Source: a bacterium
GTDB taxonomy: Bacteria > Bacillota > Bacilli > Lactobacillales > Streptococcaceae
Assembly: GCA_905221295.1 (NCBI GenBank)
Contig: CAJNCP010000001.1
Coordinates: forward strand, 434,001 to 498,000
Direction: 5' to 3'
DNA: 64,000 bases
The translations under genes were made by a program, and so were the position numbers. The notes under the pieces are model-generated. The model was not told the origin of the DNA, made no database searches, and worked only from the letters and a program-made list of their open reading frames with translations. Positions 1 through 10,700 of the stretch are shown in pieces. Every line of letters starts with the position of its first letter. Positions within the stretch are counted from its first letter, which is position 1.

Positions 1-2
1 GC

Positions 3-158
3 CTACTTACCAGCTTTGTTCTTGGAGTTGTCTTTTCAGCTTACTTGACGATTTTCTATCATGAAAAGACGATTCTAGGTGTTCCCGTGATGATGAGCAT
101 CTTTTACCTCAGTATGCTTTTTGCTTCTTGGAGGAAAAAAGGGAAAGAAAAAGCTTGA
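3..158 (+). CDS. C-terminal end of a small membrane protein (partial)
   Basis: The window opens inside a reading frame whose last 51 codons are visible and end in TGA at 156-158. The visible part has two hydrophobic stretches separated by a short polar turn (FYHEKT) and finishes with a basic tail (WRKKGKEKA). That pattern fits a membrane protein with a cytoplasmic C-terminus. The family cannot be recognised from this fragment. It lies on the same strand upstream of rplU but is separated from it by a promoter and a leader RNA, so it is probably not co-transcribed from the rplU promoter. Confidence 0.5.
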   Translation, partial: LLTSFVLGVVFSAYLTIFYHEKTILGVPVMMSIFYLSMLFASWRKKGKEKA

Positions 159-174
159 TTTTGATTGATTTCGC

Positions 175-203
175 TTGTAAGAAAAAAGAAGATATGCTAT
201 ACT
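175..203 (+). promoter_or_regulatory. Promoter of the rplU operon
   Basis: A -35 box TTGTAA (175-180) and a -10 box TATACT (198-203) are separated by 17 bases. A TG one base upstream of the -10 box makes it an extended -10. Transcription would start near 210, just ahead of the L21 leader. Confidence 0.75.
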
Positions 204-214
204 TGAAGAGTTGA

Positions 215-360
215 CTATGCACAGTCCTGTGCAACCGCACGAACATCGTTGCTCGTCGTATACAAAATTTAAACTTTGTTATACTTAGAGCTCATATACT
301 AAGTGGTTCGTCCCACGATGCTAGGCGAGTCTTCACAAAATACGGGGAAACCCAAAAAAT
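215..360 (+). ncRNA. Ribosomal protein L21 leader (cis-regulatory RNA)
   Basis: The leader between the promoter and rplU carries the sequence hallmark of the Firmicutes L21 leader: CACTAAGTGG-type pairing, then the GTTCGTCCCACGATGCTAGG block around 304-325, followed by AGTCTTCACAAAA. In this family the RNA is thought to bind ribosomal protein L21 and control its own operon. The call rests on recognising the conserved block and its position; boundaries are approximate. Confidence 0.7.
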
Positions 361-375
361 CATAGGAGGTGCATA

Positions 376-690
376 ATGAGCACATACGCGATTATCAAAA
401 CTGGCGGAAAACAAGTTAAAGTTGAGGTTGGTCAAGCAGTTTACGTTGAAAAATTGAACGTTGAAGCTGGTCAAGAAGTTACTTTTAACGAAGTTGTTCT
501 TGTTGGTGGTGAAAACACTGTTGTCGGAACTCCACTTGTTGCTGGAGCTACTGTAGTTGGAACTGTTGAAAAACAAGGAAAACAAAAGAAAGTTGTTACT
601 TACAAGTACAAACCTAAAAAAGGTAGCCACCGTAAACAAGGTCACCGTCAACCATATACAAAAGTTGTCATCAACGCAATCAACGCTTAA
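376..690 (+). CDS. rplU: 50S ribosomal protein L21
   Basis: This 104-residue protein has the full L21 sequence: the N-terminal [10 protein letters not shown] motif, the V-rich beta core, and the C-terminal [17 protein letters not shown] rRNA-binding loop. It is a structural protein of the large ribosomal subunit that contacts 23S rRNA. The ATG at 376 is preceded by AGGAGG at 363-368. It is the first gene of the rplU-prp-rpmA operon typical of Firmicutes, and its expression is probably tuned by the L21 leader just upstream. Length and sequence are normal for the family. Confidence 0.98.
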
Positions 691-696
691 TTTTAA

Positions 697-1050
<354 letters not shown>

Positions 1051-1066
1051 CACGGAGGAAAACATT

Positions 1067-1360
1067 ATGTTAAAAATGACTCTTAACAACTTGCAACTTT
1101 TCGCCCACAAAAAGGGTGGAGGTTCTACATCAAACGGACGTGATTCACAAGCGAAACGTCTTGGAGCTAAAGCAGCTGACGGACAAACTGTAACAGGTGG
1201 ATCAATCCTTTACCGTCAACGTGGTACACACATCTATCCAGGTGTAAACGTTGGACGTGGTGGAGACGATACTTTGTTCGCTAAAGTTGAAGGCGTAGTA
1301 CGCTTTGAACGTAAAGGTCGCGATAAAAAGCAGGTTTCTGTTTACCCAATCGCAAAATAA
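1067..1360 (+). CDS. rpmA: 50S ribosomal protein L27 (with cleavable N-terminal extension)
   Basis: This 97-residue L27 includes the Firmicutes-specific extension [12 protein letters not shown] before the mature [15 protein letters not shown] start. Prp cleaves between F12 and A13 in this family. The mature N-terminus reaches the peptidyl-transferase centre. GGAGG lies just ahead of the ATG. It is the last gene of the rplU operon and is followed by two candidate terminator hairpins. Confidence 0.97.
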   Translation: MLKMTLNNLQLFAHKKGGGSTSNGRDSQAKRLGAKAADGQTVTGGSILYRQRGTHIYPGVNVGRGGDDTLFAKVEGVVRFERKGRDKKQVSVYPIAK

Positions 1361-1385
1361 AAAGGTCCAGTGAACCTTTTTATCC
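1360..1385 (+). terminator. Short hairpin directly after rpmA
   Basis: A 7-bp stem AAAAGGT/ACCTTTT (1360-1366 with 1374-1380) has a 7-base loop and ends in a short T run. It may be a weak terminator or a processing hairpin. Confidence 0.4.
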
Positions 1386-1431
1386 CGAGCCTTGAAATGA
1401 AAAGGCGAGGAAGCTAGAAGTAGCATTAAAT

Positions 1432-1466
1432 AAGGCTTTCCGAGTTTTCGGAGAGCCTTTTTGTTA
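1432..1466 (+). terminator. Rho-independent terminator of the rplU operon
   Basis: A 12-bp stem AAGGCTTTCCGA/TCGGAGAGCCTT with one G-U pair is followed by a T run (TTTTTG). This is the stronger of the two hairpins after rpmA. Confidence 0.85.
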
Positions 1467-1660
1467 TATGTGTATTAATCCGTCTCACGCTGTAAGGTCT
1501 CAGACAAGTGAACTAATCTCTATGCGGGTGTGATATTTTAGAGATAGTGCTCAGTAATATCAAGATTTCTTTGGGAGGAATATGAGGACTCAAAAACGGT
1601 TAGTTACTCTCTAGAATGTTTGATACTTGAGTTAATTAGAAACTTTAAATTTTTTTATAA
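1467..1660. other. Intergenic stretch with no recognised gene
   Basis: Between the rpmA terminator and the promoter of the GH20-GH84 gene there are only short broken frames. The best is a 10-codon ORF preceded by GGGAGG near 1573-1613. No recognisable domain, repeat or RNA was seen. Confidence 0.5.
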
Positions 1661-1666
1661 AAAGAC

Positions 1667-1695
1667 TTGACATTTTTGGGGAAGGATTGCATAAT
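1667..1695 (+). promoter_or_regulatory. Promoter of the GH20-GH84 surface protein gene
   Basis: A perfect -35 TTGACA (1667-1672) and a -10 CATAAT (1690-1695) are spaced by 17 bases. The start of transcription would fall near 1702, upstream of the cre site at 1725. Confidence 0.8.
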
Positions 1696-1724
1696 AGAGA
1701 TAATAATATATAAAGCGCATTATT

Positions 1725-1738
1725 TGAAAGCGCTTACT
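1725..1738 (+). promoter_or_regulatory. Catabolite-responsive element (cre) for CcpA
   Basis: TGAAAGCGCTTACT matches the consensus TGWAARCGYTWNCW at all 14 positions. It lies about 25 bases downstream of the predicted transcription start and 24 bases ahead of the ATG. Bound CcpA would act there as a roadblock, so repression of the glycosidase when preferred sugars are present is the expected effect. Confidence 0.85.
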
Positions 1739-1762
1739 CGCTTTTAGGAGGAGAAAAGGAAA

Positions 1763-4700
1763 ATGGATAAGAGATTGTTTGAGAAAAAATCTACCTATAG
1801 CATACGGAAATATGCTGTAGGAGTTTGCTCTGTTGTAATAGGAACTATGTTATTTAGTTCCCGACTAGCTGCAGCTGCAGAAGTTACCCCTACAAGTCCG
1901 GTTTCGATTGCTAGTGCAGCGACTGAGACTGATGACGCTGCTTCGGGGGCGGTAGAGAAGATTCAACCCTTAGATGAATTGCCAGCAGATTTAGCTGATA
2001 AACTAGCTAAAGCAGAGGCGGGGGGAAATGATACTCCAAGTACAGAAGGTCATGAACCAACTTCCGAAGCATCTGCGGAAGCGACTTCACCTAAAGTAGC
2101 TCAACCTAAGGTGAGCAATGAACTAACTCATCCAGAATCAGCAACAACTACACCAACAACAGAAGTTGAAAAGACTCCTGATGTCAATCATTTATTAAAT
2201 GTTCGTGTAAGCGCATCCAATCATGAACAAAATACTTCTTTTACTGCTGATAAGGCAGTTGATGGAGATAGTACTAGTCGTTGGGCGACAGATAAGGATG
2301 TAGTCAATCCTCAGTTGACTATGACACTAGATAAAGTGACATCAGTCAAACGGATTGAAATCGATTGGGATCGTAGACAGAGAACAGGACAGCCGAACGA
2401 TCCAAACATTCAAGGATGGAAACTATACTATGCTACAGCTGAAGCTATCAATGAAGAGGAAGCGACACGTAAGTGGAAATTGGCTTATGAAAAAGATGGT
2501 CAACCAGTTTTAGACGAAAGAGTTAATTTGGATGTTCCGATTGAAGCCAAATATCTCAAATTGGAAATCACTAAATATGCTGAAGGTAGTATGCGCTGGC
2601 GCAATGTCGGTATTCAGGAAATACGAGCTTATTCTAACATTCCAGAACCAGATAAGGTGACAAGTCTTAACCAAGTAGAGTCACTGACTTTGGCTCAAGA
2701 TGGCTATTCACTTGTCCTACCTAAATTACCAGGTAAGGTTAGCTTAGTTGGTAGCAATAAAACAGGCGTGATTGACCTGAATAATAAAATCCACCAGCCT
2801 CTAACGGAGCAGACAGTTAAAGTTTCTTTGCAACAAGTGCATGAAGGTCAAACCATTACCAAGGAATTTGAAGTTAGAGTTCCTGGTCGCTATGCAGACG
2901 AAGGAGTTGGAGACAAGCCAACAGTGGCTCCAACTGTTCAGCAATGGCATGGTGAGAAAGGACGTTCTTCTATTTTGGAAGATACCGTTCTATCTGTTGG
3001 AGATTCAGGATTTGACAGGGCAGCTAATTTCTATGCTAATGACTTGATTTCTCGAGGTTTAGAGCTTGCCAAGGGAGACAGTACATCCGCTCATCGTATT
3101 GAGTTTAAAAAGGTAACGGACAAGGGCTATGGTGAAGAAGGCTATGGTATTACGATTCGTGATAATGTCTTTACCATTGAAGCGCAGACAAATAAAGGTG
3201 CTTTTTATGCTACTCGAACCCTACTTCAAATGGGGCAAGAAAATATCCAAAATGGTGAAATTCGAGACTTTCCAAGTTTCAGTCACCGTGGATTTATGCT
3301 AGATACTGGTCGTAAGTTTATTCCTTATGATACCCTTGTGGACATTATGCTAAACATGGCTTACTACAAGATGAATGACTTGCAGTTGCATTTGAATGAT
3401 AACTATATTTTCCTCAAGGAGCACTTAGCAGGTAAAAATCTGACCAAGGAGCAGGAACTTGAGTATGTACTCAATCATGCAGATACAGGTTTCCGTTTAC
3501 AGACAGATATTGTCGGTGACAATGGTGTACCTTTGACTTCTAAGCAACACTATACCAAAGATGAAATGCAAAGACTCATCGCGTTGGCTGATGAGTTAGG
3601 AATCAACTTGGTACCAGAAATTGATACACCGGGGCATGCTTTATCATTTGTGAAGGTTCGTCCAGACTTGATGTATAAAGGACAGCTGAGTCCGAATAAG
3701 CACAATGTAGAGCGTGTTGCGATGCTTGATTTGGATAAGAATTATGATGAAACATTGCGCTTTGTCAAGTCTGTTTATGATAAATTGTTGGATGGAGAAA
3801 ATGCCCCACTTCGAGGTGTTAAGACAATTCACATCGGAACAGATGAGTACTATGGCAACAATGAAAACTATCGTCGTTATGTCAATGATTTGATTACCTA
3901 CATTAAAGGTAAGGGCTATACGCCACGAATTTGGGGTTCACTTAGCCGTAAGAGTGGTCAAACACCAGTTGATTTGAAGGATGTCGAGGTGGATATCTGG
4001 AGTCTAGGCTGGCAACATCCACAAGCGGCTTTGAAGGCTGGTGCTAAAATTATCAATATTACTGACGTTCCGACTTACAGTGTGCCAAATGGTAATAACC
4101 AGCAAGGAGCATACGGTGATTACTCTTCTTATGAGTATCAATATAATCGTTGGACACCAAATGATTTTACGACAGCAGGAAATGGTCCAAAATTAGCTGC
4201 TTCAAACCCTCATATCTTGGGTGGTGGACATGCTGTTTGGAATGATAATATTGATCTCCACGAAACAGGCATGACTTCTTATGATATTTTCAAGCGCTTC
4301 TTTGAAGCAACAAGAGTTACTGCTGAAAAGACATGGGGATCAAACCGAGCTGCTAACAACTTTGAAGGAAGAACCTTACCACACGCAGACTATGTTTATG
4401 CACCGGGTAGTAATCCAGAGTACAAGATTGATGATACTGAGACCTATGAAATCAATCCAAAGACAATCAAGCGTTACGATGCAGAAAACATCACACAAAG
4501 CGCTAAAGGTCTAGTCTTCAATAAAGAAAGCAAGATTGAAAATGCCATTGGGAACGTCGGTCCAAGTCACGTCTTAAAAGTTGATGTGACGGTTACAGGT
4601 GACGGTGTGCAGGAGTTAGCTTCTAGTGAGGGGAACAAGCTCTATTTGTCTGATGAGTCAGGTAAAGTAGCCTATAAGTTTGAGCAGCACCATATTCAGT

Positions 4701-7700
4701 TTGATAAGACATTGGAAAAAGGTAAACGCTATGAGCTAGTCTTTGTCACCAAACCTCAGTCAACTGAGCTCTATGTCAATGGTGAAAAGATCAATCGTAT
4801 TGCCAACCCAGCTCACCCAAGATTGGCTCACACAAGTCTTGTTCTACCTCTTGAAAAAATCGGAGGTTTTGAAGGTACTTTGCACAATCTCAGCTTGTCT
4901 GATAAGCCATTTGTCAATCCACGTTTGATTGCACAGGATCAGATTGCCCGTGTGGAAGCAAGCAGTGAGCAACTACCAGGAAATGCTACAGAAGGAGCTG
5001 TTTCTAAAGCCTTTGATGGGAATCCTGCAACCTTCTGGCATTCACATTGGACGAAGAAGGATCCGTCTTATACGGTTACTATGACCTTGAAGAAAGCGAC
5101 AGCTGTAAATGCTTTGACTTATCTTCCTCGTCCAGGTGGCGGAAATGGTCTTGTGACTAAATATGAAGTCTATGCTAAAAAGGCTGATCAATTGGTTAAG
5201 GTAGCTGAAGGTAGTTGGGATAATAATGCAGCTGAAAAGATTGCAAACTTTGAAGCTGTCGAAACGGATACAATCCAGTTGAAGATTCTACAGGGAGTAG
5301 AAGGATATGCCAGTGCAGCTGAAATCAATCTTTTGAAACCAATAGCTGCATCAGATGAGCCTGCTACACCACCAGCACCAAAACCAGATCTAAAACCTGA
5401 AATTCCAGCTCCGAAAGATGACGGAACTGTTGAATTGGAAGATACCTTTATCGCTAAAAAACCAGCAGATCCAAGTGTAGTAGAAGCAGCTTTGAGAAGC
5501 CAAGAATACCTTAAGAAACAGTATAAGATTTTCCCAACTCCTCATAAGGTTACTTATGGTGATGGCTTGGTACGTCTAGATAAGAAAGTTCATTTGGTAA
5601 TTGGTGAGCAAGTTGATATTTACACTCGTAATCGACTCAAGTCTATTTTGCAAAATAGCAATATCTCCTATACCACTGGTAAGACAGCCGAAGCTGGAGC
5701 AACTAATATCTATCTGGGAGTTCACCAGACTGGCTCAAAAGCGGAAGAAGCTCAGAAAAGAGAGCCTGTCAACCAAGGACTATTTGATAAGATTGATGCT
5801 TATTCATTAGTGGTTAAAGGTCAGCAAATTTCCATTGTCGGAAAAGATACAGATGCTGTCTTCTATGGACTAACAACACTCAAGCATATGCTAAATGATA
5901 GCTCTGCTCCAGTTCTACGTGAGGTCAATGTTGAAGACTATGCTGATGTGAAGAATCGTGGCTTTATCGAAGGCTATTATGGTAACCCATGGTCCAACGA
6001 AGATCGTGCGGCCTTGATGCGCTACGGTGGTGATTTGAAACTGACCCAGTATTTCTTCGCACCAAAAGATGACCCATATCACAACAGCAAGTGGAGAGAA
6101 CTTTATCCAAAAGAAAAACTAGAAGAAATCCGTCAGCTCGCTAAGGTGGGGAACGAAAACAAGACTCGCTATGTTTGGACCATTCATCCATTTATGAATA
6201 GTCGAATTCGCTTCCAAAACGAGACGGTTTACCAAGAAGACCTGAATGCAATCAAGGCTAAATTTACCCAGTTACTGGACGTCGGCGTTCGTGAGTTTGG
6301 TATCCTTGCAGATGATGCAGCTCAGCCTTATGGTGGTTATGAAAGTTATAACCGCTTGATGAAAGATATGACCGATTGGTTGACTGAAAAACAAGCGACT
6401 TATCCGGGCTTGAAGAAAGAGATGATTTTTGTTCCAAGTCAGTATTGGGGTAATGGTCGGGAAGACGAACTGCGTTCCCTAAACCGTAATCTTCCGAAAA
6501 GTAGCATTATGACTCTGACAGGAGGCAAGATTTGGGGTGAAGTTTCTGAAAACTTCTTGACTCAACTTAAGCAAAATATAGAGGCATCTGGTCAACCATA
6601 TCGTCCTGTTCAACTTTGGATCAACTGGCCGTGTACAGATAATTCTAAACAACACCTTATCTTGGGTGGTGGTGAGAAATTCCTACACCCTGATGTGGAT
6701 CCAAGCCTAATCGGTGGGGTCATGCTCAATCCGATGCAGCAATCAGAACCATCTAAAATTGCTCTCTTCTCAGCTGCAGAGTACAGCTGGAATATCTGGA
6801 AGAATGAGGCAGAAGCCAAAGCTGTTAATGATATAGCTTTCAACTTTGCAGAAACAGGTCGTTTCACAGATACCAAAGAATCTGTAGCTTTCCGTGAGCT
6901 AGGTAAGCACATGATTAACCAACATATGGATAATCGTGTTGTGAAGCTAGAAGAGTCTGTAGAGCTAGCTCCGAAATTGACAAACTTCATGAACAAGCTG
7001 AAAGCAGGTCAAGATGTTTCAGCTGAGCGCAAAGAGTTGAAGGCAGAATTTGCTAAGCTAAAAGCTGCTGCTGAGACCTATAAAGCATCAGGAAATGAAC
7101 AGATGCGTGAGCAGATTAAGTACTGGCTTGACAATACCATTGACCAGATGAATGCCTTAGATGCTCTCTTAACAGCTACTGAATTTATTGGTAGCAAAAA
7201 TGCTGACGGTCTTTGGAATAATTACTACAAGGGCTTGAAAGATTATGAGCAATCTAAGAAACATTCCTTCTGGTATGTTGACCACTACGAAAATGCTGAG
7301 CTAGGTGTACAGCATATCCGTCCATTTATCCTTAACCTTAAAGAATATCTGGCTAAGGAGGTCGAAAAAGAACTGAATCCAGATAAAGTTGTAACGACCT
7401 TTATTACTAACCGTACAGGTGGTGAAGGAGATTTGACTCAGGTATTGGACGGAGACTTGTCAACTCAAGTTATCTTTAAAAATCCAACCAGAATTAGTAC
7501 TGGCGATTATGTTGGACTTCAGTTCAATAAGCCTATTTCTATCAAGAAATTGAGCTTTGCTATGGGAGCTATCAGCAATCCGAAAGATACCTTTAACAAG
7601 GCCAAGATTGAATACTTAAATGAGGCGGGTGAGTGGACTGCCCTTCCTCAAGGTAACTATGTCGGCAATGAATCTGAGATTACCTTAGACAATCTTGACA

Positions 7701-10700
7701 TCAAAGCCAAAGGTATTCGAATGGTTGCAACAGAAGACCGAGACAATACTTGGTTTGCAGTCCGTGAAATCGCAGTTAACCGTCCTCTTGAAAATGCCAA
7801 GAAGAAAGCTGGAAGCATTACCATCAGTCCAAATCTGGTCTATAAACTTAATACAACGTCTGCCAAGATGACAGATAATAGTGATAGCACAGAAGCAATG
7901 TTGGCAAGTTCTTCAACAGCAAATGGAGAAAGAGATACAACCCCAGTAGATGCTTGGGTGCAGTTGGATCTTGGCTCTCAACAAACAGTCAAGAAGATTC
8001 GTTTGGTACAAGGTGTGACAGATAAGCTAGCATCTGGTGTCATCGAAGTCTCTACTGACGGACAAAACTGGACAACAGTGGCCAACTTGACAGGTGAGCA
8101 AAGCAAAGAAGTTGAAACCAATCAGAATATCCGTTATGTACGCGTTAGAAATACGCAAAAGACGAATTTCTGGTGGCGAATTGGCAACCTATCTGTCGAG
8201 TCAGAAACTGGAACAGACCAATACACAGATACTAATGTTGATCAACTCAAGGCTACTCAAGTCCATGAAAAATTGGGTCGCTACGAGATGAATATTCCAA
8301 CTGGAACAACTTTAGATGCGGGTCAATATCTTGGCATGAAACTAGATCGCCTCCATGAAATTGGGGATTTGAAACTAGGTGAGAATGCCAATCAAGCACT
8401 CCAGCTCCGCTATTCTCCAAATGGAGTGGAGTGGTATAGGGCTTCTGAATTACAAGACCACCAGCTCGTCCGTTATGTACGTCTTGAAAACAAGACGGGT
8501 CAGAAACAGGCAATCGGAACGACTTCCTTGCTTTTGACTACTAAGGAAATTCAACCAACATCAATTGAGTCAACCAGCATGGGTATCGATCCTAACTATG
8601 GTAGCGGAGATGTTCGTAAAGCGAAAAACCTAGACCAGCTCTTTGATGGTGATTTAAACAATTATGTTGAATTTTCTGATTATCCACAAACCGATGGTCA
8701 TATGACGCTCAATCTTGGAGCAACCCGTCAAATCAAGAAGATTCGTGCCTACATTAAAGATGGCACACAGAACTATCTTCGTGATGGAAAGATTCAAGTT
8801 AGCGCAGATGGCAAGACCTGGAAAGATGTCGTTTCAGTGGGAGATGGTCAGGAAAATCCAGCACGTGACGACTCCTTAACTGATGGCTGGACACATGATT
8901 CACAGCGACCTGGAAATCGCTATATTGAGGGAGAATTGCCAGAAGCAACTGCAGCGAAATATCTCCGAGTGCTCTACACAGCTCCTTATCGTCATCGCTT
9001 TGTTGGATTTACAGAGTTAGTTATTAATAATGGAGAATACACTAAGTCAGTCAATAATCCAACTGTGGAAGGTGCGGGTACAGAGAGCAAGTCATCTGAA
9101 AAGAATAATATAGCAGATGGAAATATTCTCAGCAGTTACAAAGCGACCCAAGACAGCGGTGAGTTGATTTACCATCTATCTGAAAAGACAGAATCGAATC
9201 ATGTTCGCCTGATTTCAGATATTCCAGCAGGAAGCTCAGCGCACGTTTGGGCAAGAACCATTTCCAAAGATGGCCAAACAGCATGGCAAGATCTGGGTGC
9301 GGTTACCACAAGTTTCCAAACCTTCCAGCTTGCTAACAGCGCCCACTTATTAGATGTTAAGTTGAAGTGGGAAGGTGGTCGTCCTGAGTTTTATGAGGTT
9401 TCTACCTATCATGCTGAGATAGCTGAGACACCTAATCCAGATACACCAAAACCACCAGTTCACAAGACGACACCAGATGAAGGCGTTCAATCTCCTGTAG
9501 TTGAACAACCGCGCTTGGATGTGGTAACTGAAGAGGTTGCTTTCAAGACTATTGAACGCGAAAATCCGCAATTGCCTAAGGGCACCCGAAAAGTTGTCCA
9601 AGAAGGCAAGGTTGGTGAGAAGACCACGCTTGTTGAAGTAACGATTGAAAATGGCAAGGAAAGCGGTCGAGTGACTCGAGATAGCTTTGTTTCCAAAGCC
9701 CCAGTGGATCAAATCGTGGAAATCGGTAAACCAGTCGAGCAAGTAACGCCAGACCAAGGCGTTCAATCTCCTGTAGTTGAACAACCGCGCTTGGATGTGG
9801 TAACTGAAGAGGTTGCTTTCAAGACTATTGAACGCGAAAATCCGCAATTGCCTAAGGGCACCCGAAAAGTTGTCCAAGAAGGCAAGGTTGGTGAGAAGAC
9901 CACGCTTGTTGAAGTAACGATTGAAAATGGCAAGGAAAGCGGTCGAGTGACTCGAGATAGCTTTGTTTCCAAAGCCCCAGTGGATCAAATCGTGGAAATC
10001 GGTAAACCAGTCGAGCAAGTAACGCCAGACCAAGGCGTTCAATCTCCTGTAGTTGAACAACCGCGCTTGGATGTGGTAACTGAAGAGGTTGCTTTCAAGA
10101 CTATTGAACGCGAAAATCCACAGTTGCCTAAGGGCACCCGAAAAGTTGTCCAAGAAGGCAAGGTTGGTGAGAAGACCACGCTTGTTGAAGTGACGATTGA
10201 AAATGGCAAGGAAAGTGGCCGAGTGACTCGAGATAGCTTTGTTTCCAAATCTCCAGTGGATCAGATCGTGGAAATTGGTAAACCAGTTGAGCAAGTAACG
10301 CCAGCTGCGGGTGATAAAGAACTTGTAGTTGAACAGCCACGCTTGGATGTGGTAACTGAAGAAGTTGGCTTCAAGACCATCGAGCGTGAGAATCCACAGT
10401 TGCCTAAGGGCACTCGAAAAGTTGTCCAAGAAGGCAAGGTTGGTGAGAAGACCACGCTTGTCGAAGTGACGATTGAAAATGGCAAGGAAAGTGGCCGAGT
10501 GACTCGGGATAGCTTTGTTTCCAAAGCACCAGTCGATCAGATCGTGGAAATCGGTAAACCAGTCGAGCAAGTAACGCCAGCTGCGGGCGATAAAGAACTT
10601 GTAGTTGAACAGCCACGCTTGGATGTGGTAACTGAAGAAGTTGGCTTCAAGACCATCGAGCGTGAGAATCCACAGTTGCCTAAGGGCACTCGAAAAGTTG